Of a stretch of 6,763 nt of DNA, positions 1 to 5,760 are shown one piece after another. A program made the translations under genes and the position numbers. Every line of letters starts with the position of its first letter. The stretch's first letter is position 1. Below the pieces are notes generated by a model. The model had not been told where the DNA came from. It made no database searches and saw only the letters and a list, made by a program, of their open reading frames with translations. Origin of the DNA: an uncultured Lachnospiraceae bacterium (lineage in GTDB: Bacteria; Bacillota; Clostridia; Lachnospirales; Lachnospiraceae); NCBI GenBank assembly GCA_902803245.1, contig CADCPJ010000135.1, forward strand, positions 1 to 6,763, in the 5' to 3' direction.

Positions 1-936
1 CTCGAAGCCGTAATCCCCCCAGGGCTGCACCCAGACCGTATTGCCGCTGTGCGTCGTGAACTCAAAGGACGTGTGATAGGTGTCGTGCCGGCTCTTCCAG
101 TCGGCCATGAGGTCCGCCGTCTTCGCGTAGCTCACAGTCACGTGCTCTCCGTCGTCGTCGAGAAGGGAAGCAATCACCGGCCCGTCCATCACCTCGTCCG
201 TGTCCCCGACGTGATAAGTGAGGCCGGAGGATGTAATGAGGGCGTTCCATTCGGTCATGCGGGTCTTAAGGCCCTCGTCGTCCGAGTAGACCGCGGGCTT
301 TATGTGGGCGGGATCCAGGTCGACTTCCGTCCTGGCCGCTCTCACCGCTTCATAGATGAGGGATCTCGCTTTTTCCGTGTCGAGCGTTGTGCCCATGACC
401 TCAGGGACAATGATTCGGGTGCCGTCCCCCTGCTGCTCCAGATAAGCATCCGCCGGCTCCGTCATTTTCTCAGGATTCAGCATGTCCATGGAGTCCATGG
501 CGGAGCTTAAGGCATCCTCGTCGAAGTCCATCACAAGATCCACGGTGTAAGGCTTCTCACGAAATACCGCGGCGATCCAGGTGAGCTTCGGCTGGGCTTT
601 CAGGCAGGACTGTGCATTCGAGGCATCCGTCACGGACACTTTGAGGTCATTTCCGGAGAGAATGACCTCATCCCCGCCGGGACCCTTGACCTTCAGCTGA
701 TATCCGTCCGCCACTTCCTTCAGCTTCTCCCTGGCAGCCGCGAGAGTGAGCCCGCTTAAGTCGACGCCGTTCACAGAGCTCTTCGGCTCGAAGTGCCACA
801 CGAAGAAGATCGCGACAAAGAGATACAATAACAGGAGCGCAGCGACCGCACAAAGGACCATTCTCTGTCTCCTGACGACCGCCCGCCTCTCATCGATGCT
901 CTGTCTCTTTCCGGATCTTCCCCCGCTCTTTCTCAT
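1..936 (-). CDS. Membrane-anchored L,D-transpeptidase / peptidoglycan-binding (PG_binding_4) protein, C-terminus cut by window edge
   Basis: The frame is open for 312 codons from ATG at 936 to the left edge. Residues 1-26 are a basic cytoplasmic tail and residues 27-47 one hydrophobic membrane helix, so the rest should face outward. Residues 55-64 read VNGVDLSGLT, the usual start of the repeat after the membrane anchor in this family. Residues 160-290 follow the PG_binding_4 pattern (EPADAY, then IVPEVMGTTLD). Residues 293-312 (FTTHSGNTVWVQPWGDYGFE) match the entry to the YkuD L,D-transpeptidase domain, usually written as FTT.G..V.V.GGDYGW. From family knowledge, the catalytic Cys domain follows and forms 3-3 peptidoglycan cross-links; that part and the SHGC motif lie outside the window, so activity cannot be judged. 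The start has only a weak Shine-Dalgarno (AAGAAGAG). Met26 is a less likely alternative because it would remove the basic tail. The gene lies 53 nt downstream of the M20 peptidase with no terminator between them, so co-transcription is likely. Confidence 0.88.
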   Translation of the reverse strand, partial: MRKSGGRSGKRQSIDERRAVVRRQRMVLCAVAALLLLYLFVAIFFVWHFEPKSSVNGVDLSGLTLAAAREKLKEVADGYQLKVKGPGGDEVILSGNDLKVSVTDASNAQSCLKAQPKLTWIAAVFREKPYTVDLVMDFDEDALSSAMDSMDMLNPEKMTEPADAYLEQQGDGTRIIVPEVMGTTLDTEKARSLIYEAVRAARTEVDLDPAHIKPAVYSDDEGLKTRMTEWNALITSSGLTYHVGDTDEVMDGPVIASLLDDDGEHVTVSYAKTADLMADWKSRHDTYHTSFEFTTHSGNTVWVQPWGDYGFE

Positions 937-989
937 AATCTCTTCTTAAAAACCTGTCCTTATGTGTGAGCGGCATATACAAGAAGAAT

Positions 990-2348
990 CTACAGCCGCA
1001 TAATCAGTCGTATGTAAAATGCGATCATATGGCAGAGCGCCTCTTTTGAGACCGACTCGTCCCTGCCGTGGACGGACGCGCGCTCCTCCTTCGTCATGAT
1101 CATAGGTGTAAAGCGATAGATGTGATCGGTGAGTTTCTCAAAGAACCTCGCGTCCGTCCCGCCGTTCATCTGATACGGCGATACAACAGCGCCGGGCCAG
1201 GTCTTAAGGATCACGTCCTTCAATGTCAAAAATGCATCGCAGTCGATCGGGGAGATGCCGGTGGGATTCGTGCCCGAGACAAGCTCCACCTTCACCCCGG
1301 GATCCGTGATCACACCCCTTAGATGCGTAAGGACCGACATAGTCGTATCACCTTCAAGGAGACGCACGTTGACCATCATCTCCGCGCTCTCCGGCAGTAC
1401 GTTGCAGGCCGTTCCGCTCTTTATCATCGTCACCGCCGCCGTGGTGTGCGCCATCGCCCGGAAAGTACCCCCAAGGAGGGACGACGCCGCGCAGATCGCA
1501 GGAGATGCAAGGTCCGGATGCCTGAAAAAGGGAGCCATGTAAGGCGGAACCTTATCTCCGAGCTCCCGGAACATCATTTTCACGGAGGTGCTTAGTCTCC
1601 CCGGGAACGGATGGCTCTCGATCTCCCGCGCCGCTCTGGCGATTCTCCCCGCAACAGTTGACCTCGGAGGCACGGAGGCATGACCTCCCGAGCCGTCTTC
1701 TATATAGACGCGGTAGTCCGCCGTCCCCTTCTCCGCCACGCCGACCACTGCCGAAAGCGAGCGGACCCCCGGGAGACCCTCCGGAATGAGGGAGCCGCCT
1801 TCGTCCAGCACAAAGTCCGGGCGGACGCCTCTTTTGTCCAGGTAATCCACGATCTCCCTGCAGCACGGGCCGCTGATCTCCTCCTGTCCTCCGAAGGAGA
1901 GGTAGAGGTCATTTTTCGGGACATATCCGTTCATGAGGCAGTACTCCGCAGCCTCCATAATCGACAGCAGAGTGCACTTTGTGTCGAGGGCGCCGCGCCC
2001 GTAGATCCGCCCGCCTCTCACACTGCCTCCAAAGGGATCCGCGCTCCAGCCGTCCCCCGCAGGGACCACATCCATGTGCGCCATGAGCACGGAAGGTTTT
2101 TCGCGGGACTCCCCGGGTATTCTTATGAGGACGCCGAATTCTCCGATTCGCAGCGCCTCGCCCTTCTCAAATACGACGGGGAAGCGCTCCTTTAAGAGAG
2201 CTCTGAAGCGGGCAAACTCTGCAAAGCAAACATCCTCCGCATTCGCCGAGGATACTGTCTTAATCCGGAGCATAGCCCTCATATTGTCATAAACCCGTTC
2301 TTTTCGAAGCTTCATCTTCCCGGTTTTAATGCTCTTCAGGCATTCCAT
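990..2348 (-). CDS. M20-family zinc carboxypeptidase/aminoacylase (carboxypeptidase S / PM20D1-like)
   Basis: This is a 452-residue dinuclear-zinc hydrolase of the M20 family, which cleaves C-terminal residues or N-acyl amino acids; the substrate cannot be read from sequence. All core residues are visible: LMAHMDVVPAG (zinc ligand H91, catalytic D93), GRGALDTKC (bridging D122), GGQEEISG (general base E156, ligand E157), LDEGG (ligand D182), GGHASVPP in the lid domain (H223), GTACNVLPE (312-320), MNGGTDARFF (394-403) and the C-terminal ligand H427 in SVHGRDES. The HASVPP motif and length suit the carboxypeptidase S/PM20D1 branch better than DapE or ArgE. No signal peptide is seen, so the protein is probably cytoplasmic. 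The start is uncertain. The ATG at 2348 has no Shine-Dalgarno and lies at the predicted transcription start. Met12 (2315) has GGGAAG directly abutting it, and Met23 (2282) has none. The family homology begins near residue 18, so any of the three is compatible. The stop is TAG. Confidence 0.92.
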   Translation of the reverse strand: MECLKSIKTGKMKLRKERVYDNMRAMLRIKTVSSANAEDVCFAEFARFRALLKERFPVVFEKGEALRIGEFGVLIRIPGESREKPSVLMAHMDVVPAGDGWSADPFGGSVRGGRIYGRGALDTKCTLLSIMEAAEYCLMNGYVPKNDLYLSFGGQEEISGPCCREIVDYLDKRGVRPDFVLDEGGSLIPEGLPGVRSLSAVVGVAEKGTADYRVYIEDGSGGHASVPPRSTVAGRIARAAREIESHPFPGRLSTSVKMMFRELGDKVPPYMAPFFRHPDLASPAICAASSLLGGTFRAMAHTTAAVTMIKSGTACNVLPESAEMMVNVRLLEGDTTMSVLTHLRGVITDPGVKVELVSGTNPTGISPIDCDAFLTLKDVILKTWPGAVVSPYQMNGGTDARFFEKLTDHIYRFTPMIMTKEERASVHGRDESVSKEALCHMIAFYIRLIMRL

Positions 2349-2356
2349 ACGAAGAC

Positions 2357-2385
2357 ACTTTACTTTTTTTGGAGGAAACAGTCAA
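2357..2385 (-). promoter_or_regulatory. Sigma-A-type promoter for the M20 peptidase (and probably the L,D-transpeptidase)
   Basis: Read on the minus strand, TTGACT (2385-2380) is followed by 17 nt and TAAAGT (2362-2357), against the consensus TTGACA-N17-TATAAT. A start about 7 nt after the -10 falls at roughly 2348-2351, practically on the annotated ATG. This leaves almost no leader unless translation starts at an internal ATG. Confidence 0.6.
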
Positions 2386-2408
2386 GCATTTTGGCGAAAA
2401 GGGCACAG

Positions 2409-2430
2409 GGCATTTTGGTTGATAAATGCC
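2409..2430. repeat. Perfect 7-bp inverted repeat in the divergent gap (operator candidate)
   Basis: GGCATTT (2409-2415) and AAATGCC (2424-2430) form a perfect inverted repeat with an 8-nt spacer. It lies between the two outward-facing promoters, about 24 bp upstream of the minus-strand -35 and 25 bp upstream of the plus-strand -35. GCATTTTGG also recurs at 2386-2394, next to the minus-strand -35, as a direct repeat of 2410-2418. The position suits a regulator of both directions, but no known factor's site is recognised. Confidence 0.4.
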
Positions 2431-2454
2431 GTTCTTCGTGAGGATCCGCCTCGC

Positions 2455-2483
2455 TTTACACGCCCCGGAACTTATGATAGAAT
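2455..2483 (+). promoter_or_regulatory. Sigma-A-type promoter for the degV-foldase operon
   Basis: TTTACA (2455-2460), a 17-nt spacer and TAGAAT (2478-2483) match the sigma-A consensus with one mismatch per hexamer. Transcription would begin near 2490, leaving a leader of about 85 nt. A further TATAAT lies at 2545-2550 but has no good -35 at the right spacing; it may be a second weaker promoter. Confidence 0.6.
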
Positions 2484-2518
2484 AATCTTTCGAGTTATGG
2501 ATATGATACTATAGTTGT

Positions 2519-2535
2519 TTTCGCCGTTAGCGAAA
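2519..2535. promoter_or_regulatory. Inverted repeat TTTCGC-N5-GCGAAA upstream of degV (operator or leader hairpin candidate)
   Basis: TTTCGC (2519-2524) and GCGAAA (2530-2535) are perfect 6-bp arms around CGTTA. The element is downstream of the predicted start at about 2490 and just upstream of TATAAT at 2545-2550. It could be a roadblock operator, an operator over the -35 region of a second promoter, or a small hairpin in the leader. The longer string TTTTCGCC (2518-2525) is complemented by GGCGAAAA at 2393-2400, near the minus-strand -35. It does not resemble the FapR or FabT lipid-regulator sites. Confidence 0.4.
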
Positions 2536-2575
2536 TGATCTGCCTATAATAAATGAAGAGGAAGAGGAATACCTG

Positions 2576-3466
2576 ATGGATTCATACCTGATTTATACGG
2601 ACTCGGCAGCTGACATCCCGCAGAGCGTCTTTGCGGAATACGATATCCGCATCATCCCGATGGACTACATGCTTGACGGAGAGTCCGTCACCTTCTATAC
2701 GAACAGTCCGGACCACGACGCCGAGTGCGACAGGGTCTTTGAAGCGCTTCGGCGGGGCGCCGAGGTTCACACTTCCCAGATCACGCCCTACCGCTACATC
2801 GAGAACTGGACTCCCCTTCTTAAGGAAGGGCACGACATTCTCTACCTGTGCTTCTCCTCGGGCATGTCCGCCACTTACGAGAATGCCGTCAGTGCTGTCC
2901 GGATGCTGAAGGAGGACTTCCCCGACCGCAAGATCATCGTGGTCGACTCCCTCGCCGCCACCGCGGGGCAGGGTCTCTATACCCACGTCGCGGCGATCAA
3001 CCGCGGGAAAGGCATGAGCATCGAGGAAAATGCCCAGTGGCTGAACGATCACAGGAAGTACCTCTGCCACAGGTTTACCGTCGGCGATCTCGACTATCTC
3101 CACAAGGGCGGCCGGGTCTCCGCTGCCGTCGCACTGGTCGGAGGGATGCTGAACATCAAGCCCCTCCTCATCATCGACGACGAGGGCAAGCTGCAGGTCG
3201 TCGCCAAGGCCAGGGGCGAAAATTCGGCCCTGAAGAACCTGGTTCGGGCGCTTCAGAGGCAGTGGGGCGTCGAGGATGTCCCGGAGCTCATCTACATCGG
3301 CCATTCCTCCCTCTATGAAAAGGTGGAGGACCTGAAGAATATGGTCCGCATGGCATTAGGCGACAAGATCCGGATCGAAGTCATCTGCGAGACCCCGATC
3401 ATCGGCGTCCACACGGGTCCGGAATTCTTCTCTTTGATTCATTTCGGCAAACAGCGCAAAGAATGA
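2576..3466 (+). CDS. DegV family (FakB-like) fatty-acid-binding protein
   Basis: This 296-residue protein has the normal length of the DegV/FakB family. FakB proteins bind a fatty acid so that the kinase FakA can phosphorylate its carboxylate, feeding exogenous or recycled acyl chains into phospholipid synthesis. Family motifs appear in order: YTDSAADIP (7-15), TSQ (66-68) and SSGMSATYENA (94-104), which line the carboxylate site, then VDSLAATAGQG (124-133), LDYLHKGGRVS (172-182) and IGVHTGPEFF (276-285), whose His279 matches the conserved C-terminal His. No signal peptide or membrane helix is seen, so it is cytoplasmic. The start is well supported: AGAGG at 2563-2567 lies 8 nt before the ATG. 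No FakA-like kinase gene is in the window, as is common because genomes often carry several DegV genes scattered. The acyl-chain preference cannot be read from sequence, so I give no fakB symbol. It is first in an operon with the lipoprotein 22 nt downstream. Confidence 0.93.
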   Translation: MDSYLIYTDSAADIPQSVFAEYDIRIIPMDYMLDGESVTFYTNSPDHDAECDRVFEALRRGAEVHTSQITPYRYIENWTPLLKEGHDILYLCFSSGMSATYENAVSAVRMLKEDFPDRKIIVVDSLAATAGQGLYTHVAAINRGKGMSIEENAQWLNDHRKYLCHRFTVGDLDYLHKGGRVSAAVALVGGMLNIKPLLIIDDEGKLQVVAKARGENSALKNLVRALQRQWGVEDVPELIYIGHSSLYEKVEDLKNMVRMALGDKIRIEVICETPIIGVHTGPEFFSLIHFGKQRKE

Positions 3467-3488
3467 GCAAGACAGGATTGATAAATAT

Positions 3489-4433
3489 ATGAGAAAAACA
3501 GGTTTTATTATATGTGCGTGTCTCCTTTCAGCTGTCCTTACAGGCTGCAGTCCGTCGGCAAAGGGAGGCGATTCCATCTCCGATAAAGAGGCTGTCTCAG
3601 ACTCCGCAGGCGAGCATCCCGACGACGGGACCATCGTCATCCCGACGGATTCCGCTGCCGCCGTGGCGGAGGAGGTGACGAAAGACAATATCGATGATTT
3701 CGTCGAGCTCGGGGAGTACAAGAATCTCACGATCGAGGCGGGAGAAAATGACCCGATCAAGGAGGGCATGACCGTAAACTTAAGCTACAGCGGCACCGCG
3801 GCCGGCAAGCCGTTTGACGGGGGCACCGTGGCCGACTATGAGCTCATCGTCGGCTCAGACAGCATCGTGGAGGGCTTCGAGGAGCAGCTCATCGGCCACA
3901 AAGCGGGAGACCGCGTGAATGTGACCGTGACCTTCCCCAAGGACTACGGCAACGATTCCCTGGCAGGGAAAGAGGTGGTCTACGACGTAAACATCAAAGC
4001 CGTGTACAAGACCTCCCCCGACATCGCCTATGCCCAGTTCCTCGACTCGTGTACGCTGAAGAAGTACCCCTCTTCGCTCTATGACCACTGGTCGAAGATC
4101 TATCTGGACAGCTACAAGGACATGCTCGGAAGCACGGACGAAGAGCCCGGGAAAGAGGAGATCCTCTCCGCCATCGGGATGGACGAGTCCATGTTCAACG
4201 ATCTCGTCCAAAGCAACATCAAGGAGCTGCTCGTGATCGAGTCCGTGTTCGGCAAGGAGGGGATCTCCAGAGATTCCGACGAGTACCAGGCAGCCATGAA
4301 AGCCTACCTGGACAGATACGAGTACCGCTCGAAAGAGGACGCGGTGGCAAGCGGGATGCCCGAGGATTATCTGACCTACCAGGTGGACCTCAAGGTGCTG
4401 CAGTCCATCCTGATCAAGTATGAAGCGAAGTGA
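3489..4433 (+). CDS. Exported lipoprotein with trigger-factor-type FKBP prolyl isomerase domain
   Basis: This 314-residue protein begins with a lipoprotein signal: basic RK, a hydrophobic stretch at 5-17 and the lipobox LTGC, placing the lipidated Cys at residue 20. Residues 21-65 are an acidic, disordered-looking linker. Residues 73-83 (ELGEYKNLTIE) and 90-173 match the FKBP-type domain of trigger factor: KEGMTVNLSYSGTAAGKPFDG, then GSDSIVEGFEEQLIGHKAGD, VTFPKDYGNDSLAGKEV and a closing VNIKAVY. Residues 174-314 are predicted helical and charged, like the trigger factor C-terminal chaperone region. The ribosome-binding N-terminal domain of trigger factor is absent and replaced by the signal and linker. 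The likely role is folding of secreted proteins at the outer face of the membrane, analogous to PrsA; that role is inferred. The Shine-Dalgarno AGGA (3474-3477) is 11 nt from the ATG, a little distant. The gene follows degV by 22 nt with no terminator between and ends in a strong intrinsic terminator. Confidence 0.88.
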   Translation: MRKTGFIICACLLSAVLTGCSPSAKGGDSISDKEAVSDSAGEHPDDGTIVIPTDSAAAVAEEVTKDNIDDFVELGEYKNLTIEAGENDPIKEGMTVNLSYSGTAAGKPFDGGTVADYELIVGSDSIVEGFEEQLIGHKAGDRVNVTVTFPKDYGNDSLAGKEVVYDVNIKAVYKTSPDIAYAQFLDSCTLKKYPSSLYDHWSKIYLDSYKDMLGSTDEEPGKEEILSAIGMDESMFNDLVQSNIKELLVIESVFGKEGISRDSDEYQAAMKAYLDRYEYRSKEDAVASGMPEDYLTYQVDLKVLQSILIKYEAK

Positions 4434-5631
4434 CGAGGCATGAGGACCAGTTTCCGGAGAGCGCATGGCGCTCTCCTTTTTTTGTGCTCCTTGAGCCGCT
4501 CATTTCAATCATCTCGCTCTCAACGCCCTTTTCCTTAAGCTGCCTCATGGCCTCCACGGCCGTCTCAGGCGAGCATGTCACGACAGCGATGCGGGCAGAG
4601 GGATTCCTCGACAGGACGATCTGGATCACCGTCCCCGTCTCCTCCTTGAGGCCGCGCAGAATGACGGCATCCGGGGGCTCCAGATGGCCGAGTGCGGGAG
4701 GCACTTTTCCCTCGATCACGCGGACATTCCTCGAGCCGAACCGCCTGCAGTTCTCCAGTGTCCTGGCCGCAGCTTCCCCGCTCTCATCGATCGCGTAAAC
4801 GAGCCCGCAGCAGGCCGCCGAAGCCGCCTCCACCACGATGTCGCCGGCGGAAGCCCCCATCACATACACGATGTCCTCCGGGGAAATGCTCAGCTTGCTC
4901 ATGAGAACCGCGCGCACTTCGGAAGGAAGAATGTATCCCGGAGAGCCAAATGCCTCGTCGCGTATGCCGAAGGTCTGTCCTGCGGTCCCTTTTGCCCGGA
5001 CGAGCAGGATGACGGCGTCGGATGAGATCTCCCGCTCCGCCAGTTCCCTGACATTTCCGGTAAAGAGCTGCTCGGTGGGAAGTCCCGGGTTCTCACAGAC
5101 GCAGGCGACGGCCTTCCCGAAGCCGGCAGCCGCAAGGCCTCTCATCACGGGGCGGATGTCTTTCGTCGTGCGTATGAGAAGCTTTTTCTGCTGCCTGAAG
5201 AGCTGCGCGAGATTGGTCTGTCCGAACCTGAGGTCCACGACCGGAGCGCCGGCGCAGCTCATGCCGGCCTTCGAAGCCATATAGGACGCGAGGGTGATTC
5301 CCGGGAAGAGAACGGGCTGTAAGTCCCTGACAGACGCCCAGATCTCATCGAGCTCGCCGCTGGTACAGGGATCGCCCTCCGTGAGCACGGCGATGTACTG
5401 CTCCCTCGCCTCGATGATCGTCCTTCGGATCTCCGCCCCGTTTCTTGTGATCACAGTCCTTGCTTCAGGGGAATTCGTGTACTCCCCGGCCAGGGAGATG
5501 GCAGCCCTCGTCCCGATGAAGAGCTGGGCGTGCTTCAGCGCTGCCGCCTCCTGTCTCGTGACGTACCGCCGCCCTCCGGGTCCCGCGCCGATGATCCACA
5601 GCTGCTTGTCCGAAAGCAGGTTCTCGCTCAT
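4414..5631 (-). CDS. CbiE-CbiT fusion, precorrin-6Y C5,15-methyltransferase (decarboxylating) family, divergent
   Basis: This 405-residue protein has the two-domain layout of CobL or fused CbiE-CbiT, which methylate the corrin ring at C5 and C15 and decarboxylate the C12 acetate in cobalamin synthesis. The CbiE half (about 10-212) shows WIIGAGPGG (12-20), LTEGDP (83-88) and CENPGLPTEQLFTG (179-192). The CbiT half (about 221-400) shows FGSPGYILPSEVRAVLMSKL, NCRRFGSRNVRVIEG (294-308) and a GERHALSG tail. Several signatures are changed. The CbiE SLHGR region reads DLRFGQ (133-138). CbiT motif I, normally DIGAGTGS, reads VMGASAGD (257-264), losing the Asp and central Gly. The FIGGSGG region reads ILRGLKE (324-330). 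A longer frame reaches an ATG at 5691, but 5631 is preferred: AAGGAG lies 7 nt upstream and homology begins about ten residues in. No other cobalamin gene and no cobalamin riboswitch is seen nearby. Family assignment is firm; catalytic competence is not. Confidence 0.85.
   Translation of the reverse strand: MSENLLSDKQLWIIGAGPGGRRYVTRQEAAALKHAQLFIGTRAAISLAGEYTNSPEARTVITRNGAEIRRTIIEAREQYIAVLTEGDPCTSGELDEIWASVRDLQPVLFPGITLASYMASKAGMSCAGAPVVDLRFGQTNLAQLFRQQKKLLIRTTKDIRPVMRGLAAAGFGKAVACVCENPGLPTEQLFTGNVRELAEREISSDAVILLVRAKGTAGQTFGIRDEAFGSPGYILPSEVRAVLMSKLSISPEDIVYVMGASAGDIVVEAASAACCGLVYAIDESGEAAARTLENCRRFGSRNVRVIEGKVPPALGHLEPPDAVILRGLKEETGTVIQIVLSRNPSARIAVVTCSPETAVEAMRQLKEKGVESEMIEMSGSRSTKKGERHALSGNWSSCLVTSLHT
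4456..4483 (+). terminator. Intrinsic terminator of the degV-foldase operon
   Basis: GGAGAGCGC (4456-4464) and GCGCTCTCC (4468-4476) form a perfect 9-bp GC-rich stem with a 3-nt ATG loop, followed at once by seven T residues (4477-4483). It begins 22 nt after the lipoprotein stop codon. It acts in the plus direction only, since there is no T run on the other side. It lies entirely inside the last codons of the opposing CbiE-CbiT gene. Confidence 0.93.
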
Positions 5632-5638
5632 AACCGTT

Positions 5639-5644
5639 CTCCTT
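5639..5644 (-). promoter_or_regulatory. Ribosome binding site that sets the CbiE-CbiT start
   Basis: On the minus strand AAGGAG lies 7 nt before the ATG at 5631, and a second AAAGGAG lies just upstream (5651-5645). The pair is close to ideal. It rules against the in-frame ATG at 5691, which would add an Arg-rich 20-residue extension encoded by the leader. Confidence 0.8.
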
Positions 5645-5662
5645 CTCCTTTCCGTAACTGCT

Positions 5663-5681
5663 CCGCGCCCCTTTTGCGCGG
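5663..5681 (-). other. GC-rich hairpin in the CbiE-CbiT leader
   Basis: CCGCGC (5663-5668) and GCGCGG (5676-5681) are perfect 6-bp arms with a 7-nt loop, about 12 nt upstream of the tandem Shine-Dalgarno. In the minus-strand transcript it would fold in the 5' leader. There is no T run, so it is not a terminator. No B12-box-like sequence was found, so this is not a recognisable cobalamin riboswitch. No convincing minus-strand promoter for this gene was found. Confidence 0.35.
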
Positions 5682-5700
5682 GACGCCGCATACACTCTGA

Positions 5701-5715
5701 CCGGATGATATCCGG
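5701..5715. repeat. Inverted repeat CCGGAT-GAT-ATCCGG in the divergent gap
   Basis: Perfect 6-bp arms (5701-5706 and 5710-5715) surround a 3-nt centre. The element sits between the CbiE-CbiT start and the promoter of the zinc-ribbon gene, 32 bp upstream of the extended -10. It is not followed by a T run on either strand, so an operator is more likely than a terminator. No known regulator's site is recognised. Confidence 0.4.
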
Positions 5716-5746
5716 CCAGAATTATTCACTTGGCTCACATAGAAAG

Positions 5747-5755
5747 TGGTATAAT
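5747..5755 (+). promoter_or_regulatory. Extended -10 promoter for the zinc-ribbon/YARHG gene
   Basis: TGGTATAAT is a perfect TGn extended -10 with consensus TATAAT (5750-5755). A good -35 is lacking: TTGGCT (5730-5735) is only 14 nt away and TTCACT (5725-5730) is 19 nt away. This fits an extended -10 promoter that does not depend on a strong -35. Transcription should start near 5762, giving a leader of about 66 nt. Confidence 0.7.
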
Positions 5756-5760
5756 GTAAG

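Noticed and set aside
49..510. 153-codon plus-strand open frame at the left edge
   Set aside because: It lies opposite the partial L,D-transpeptidase frame, which matches PG_binding_4 throughout; the plus-strand product is basic low-complexity sequence with no domain.
2545..2550. Consensus TATAAT as the main degV promoter
   Set aside because: No acceptable -35 lies 15-19 nt upstream and the TG dinucleotide is one base out of place for an extended -10. The TTTACA-N17-TAGAAT pair further upstream is better.
2582..3304. 240-codon minus-strand open frame opposite degV
   Set aside because: It is a GC-rich antisense shadow: degV has clear family motifs and a proper ribosome binding site, while the antisense product shows no recognisable domain.
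3855..4466. 203-codon minus-strand open frame opposite the foldase lipoprotein
   Set aside because: It is antisense to a well-supported gene, has no recognisable domain, and would start inside the terminator hairpin.
4476..4484. A_AAA_AAA heptamer in the CbiE-CbiT frame directly followed by a hairpin, resembling a -1 frameshift signal
   Set aside because: The phase is right, but the hairpin has no spacer after the heptamer, where 5-8 nt is usual. The zero-frame tail (GERHALSG) resembles the normal end of CbiT proteins, and the A run is simply the complement of the terminator's T tract.
5632..5691. N-terminal extension of CbiE-CbiT from the ATG at 5691
   Set aside because: The 20 added residues are Arg-rich and unlike the family, and they are encoded by a leader containing a hairpin and a strong ribosome binding site that points to the ATG at 5631.
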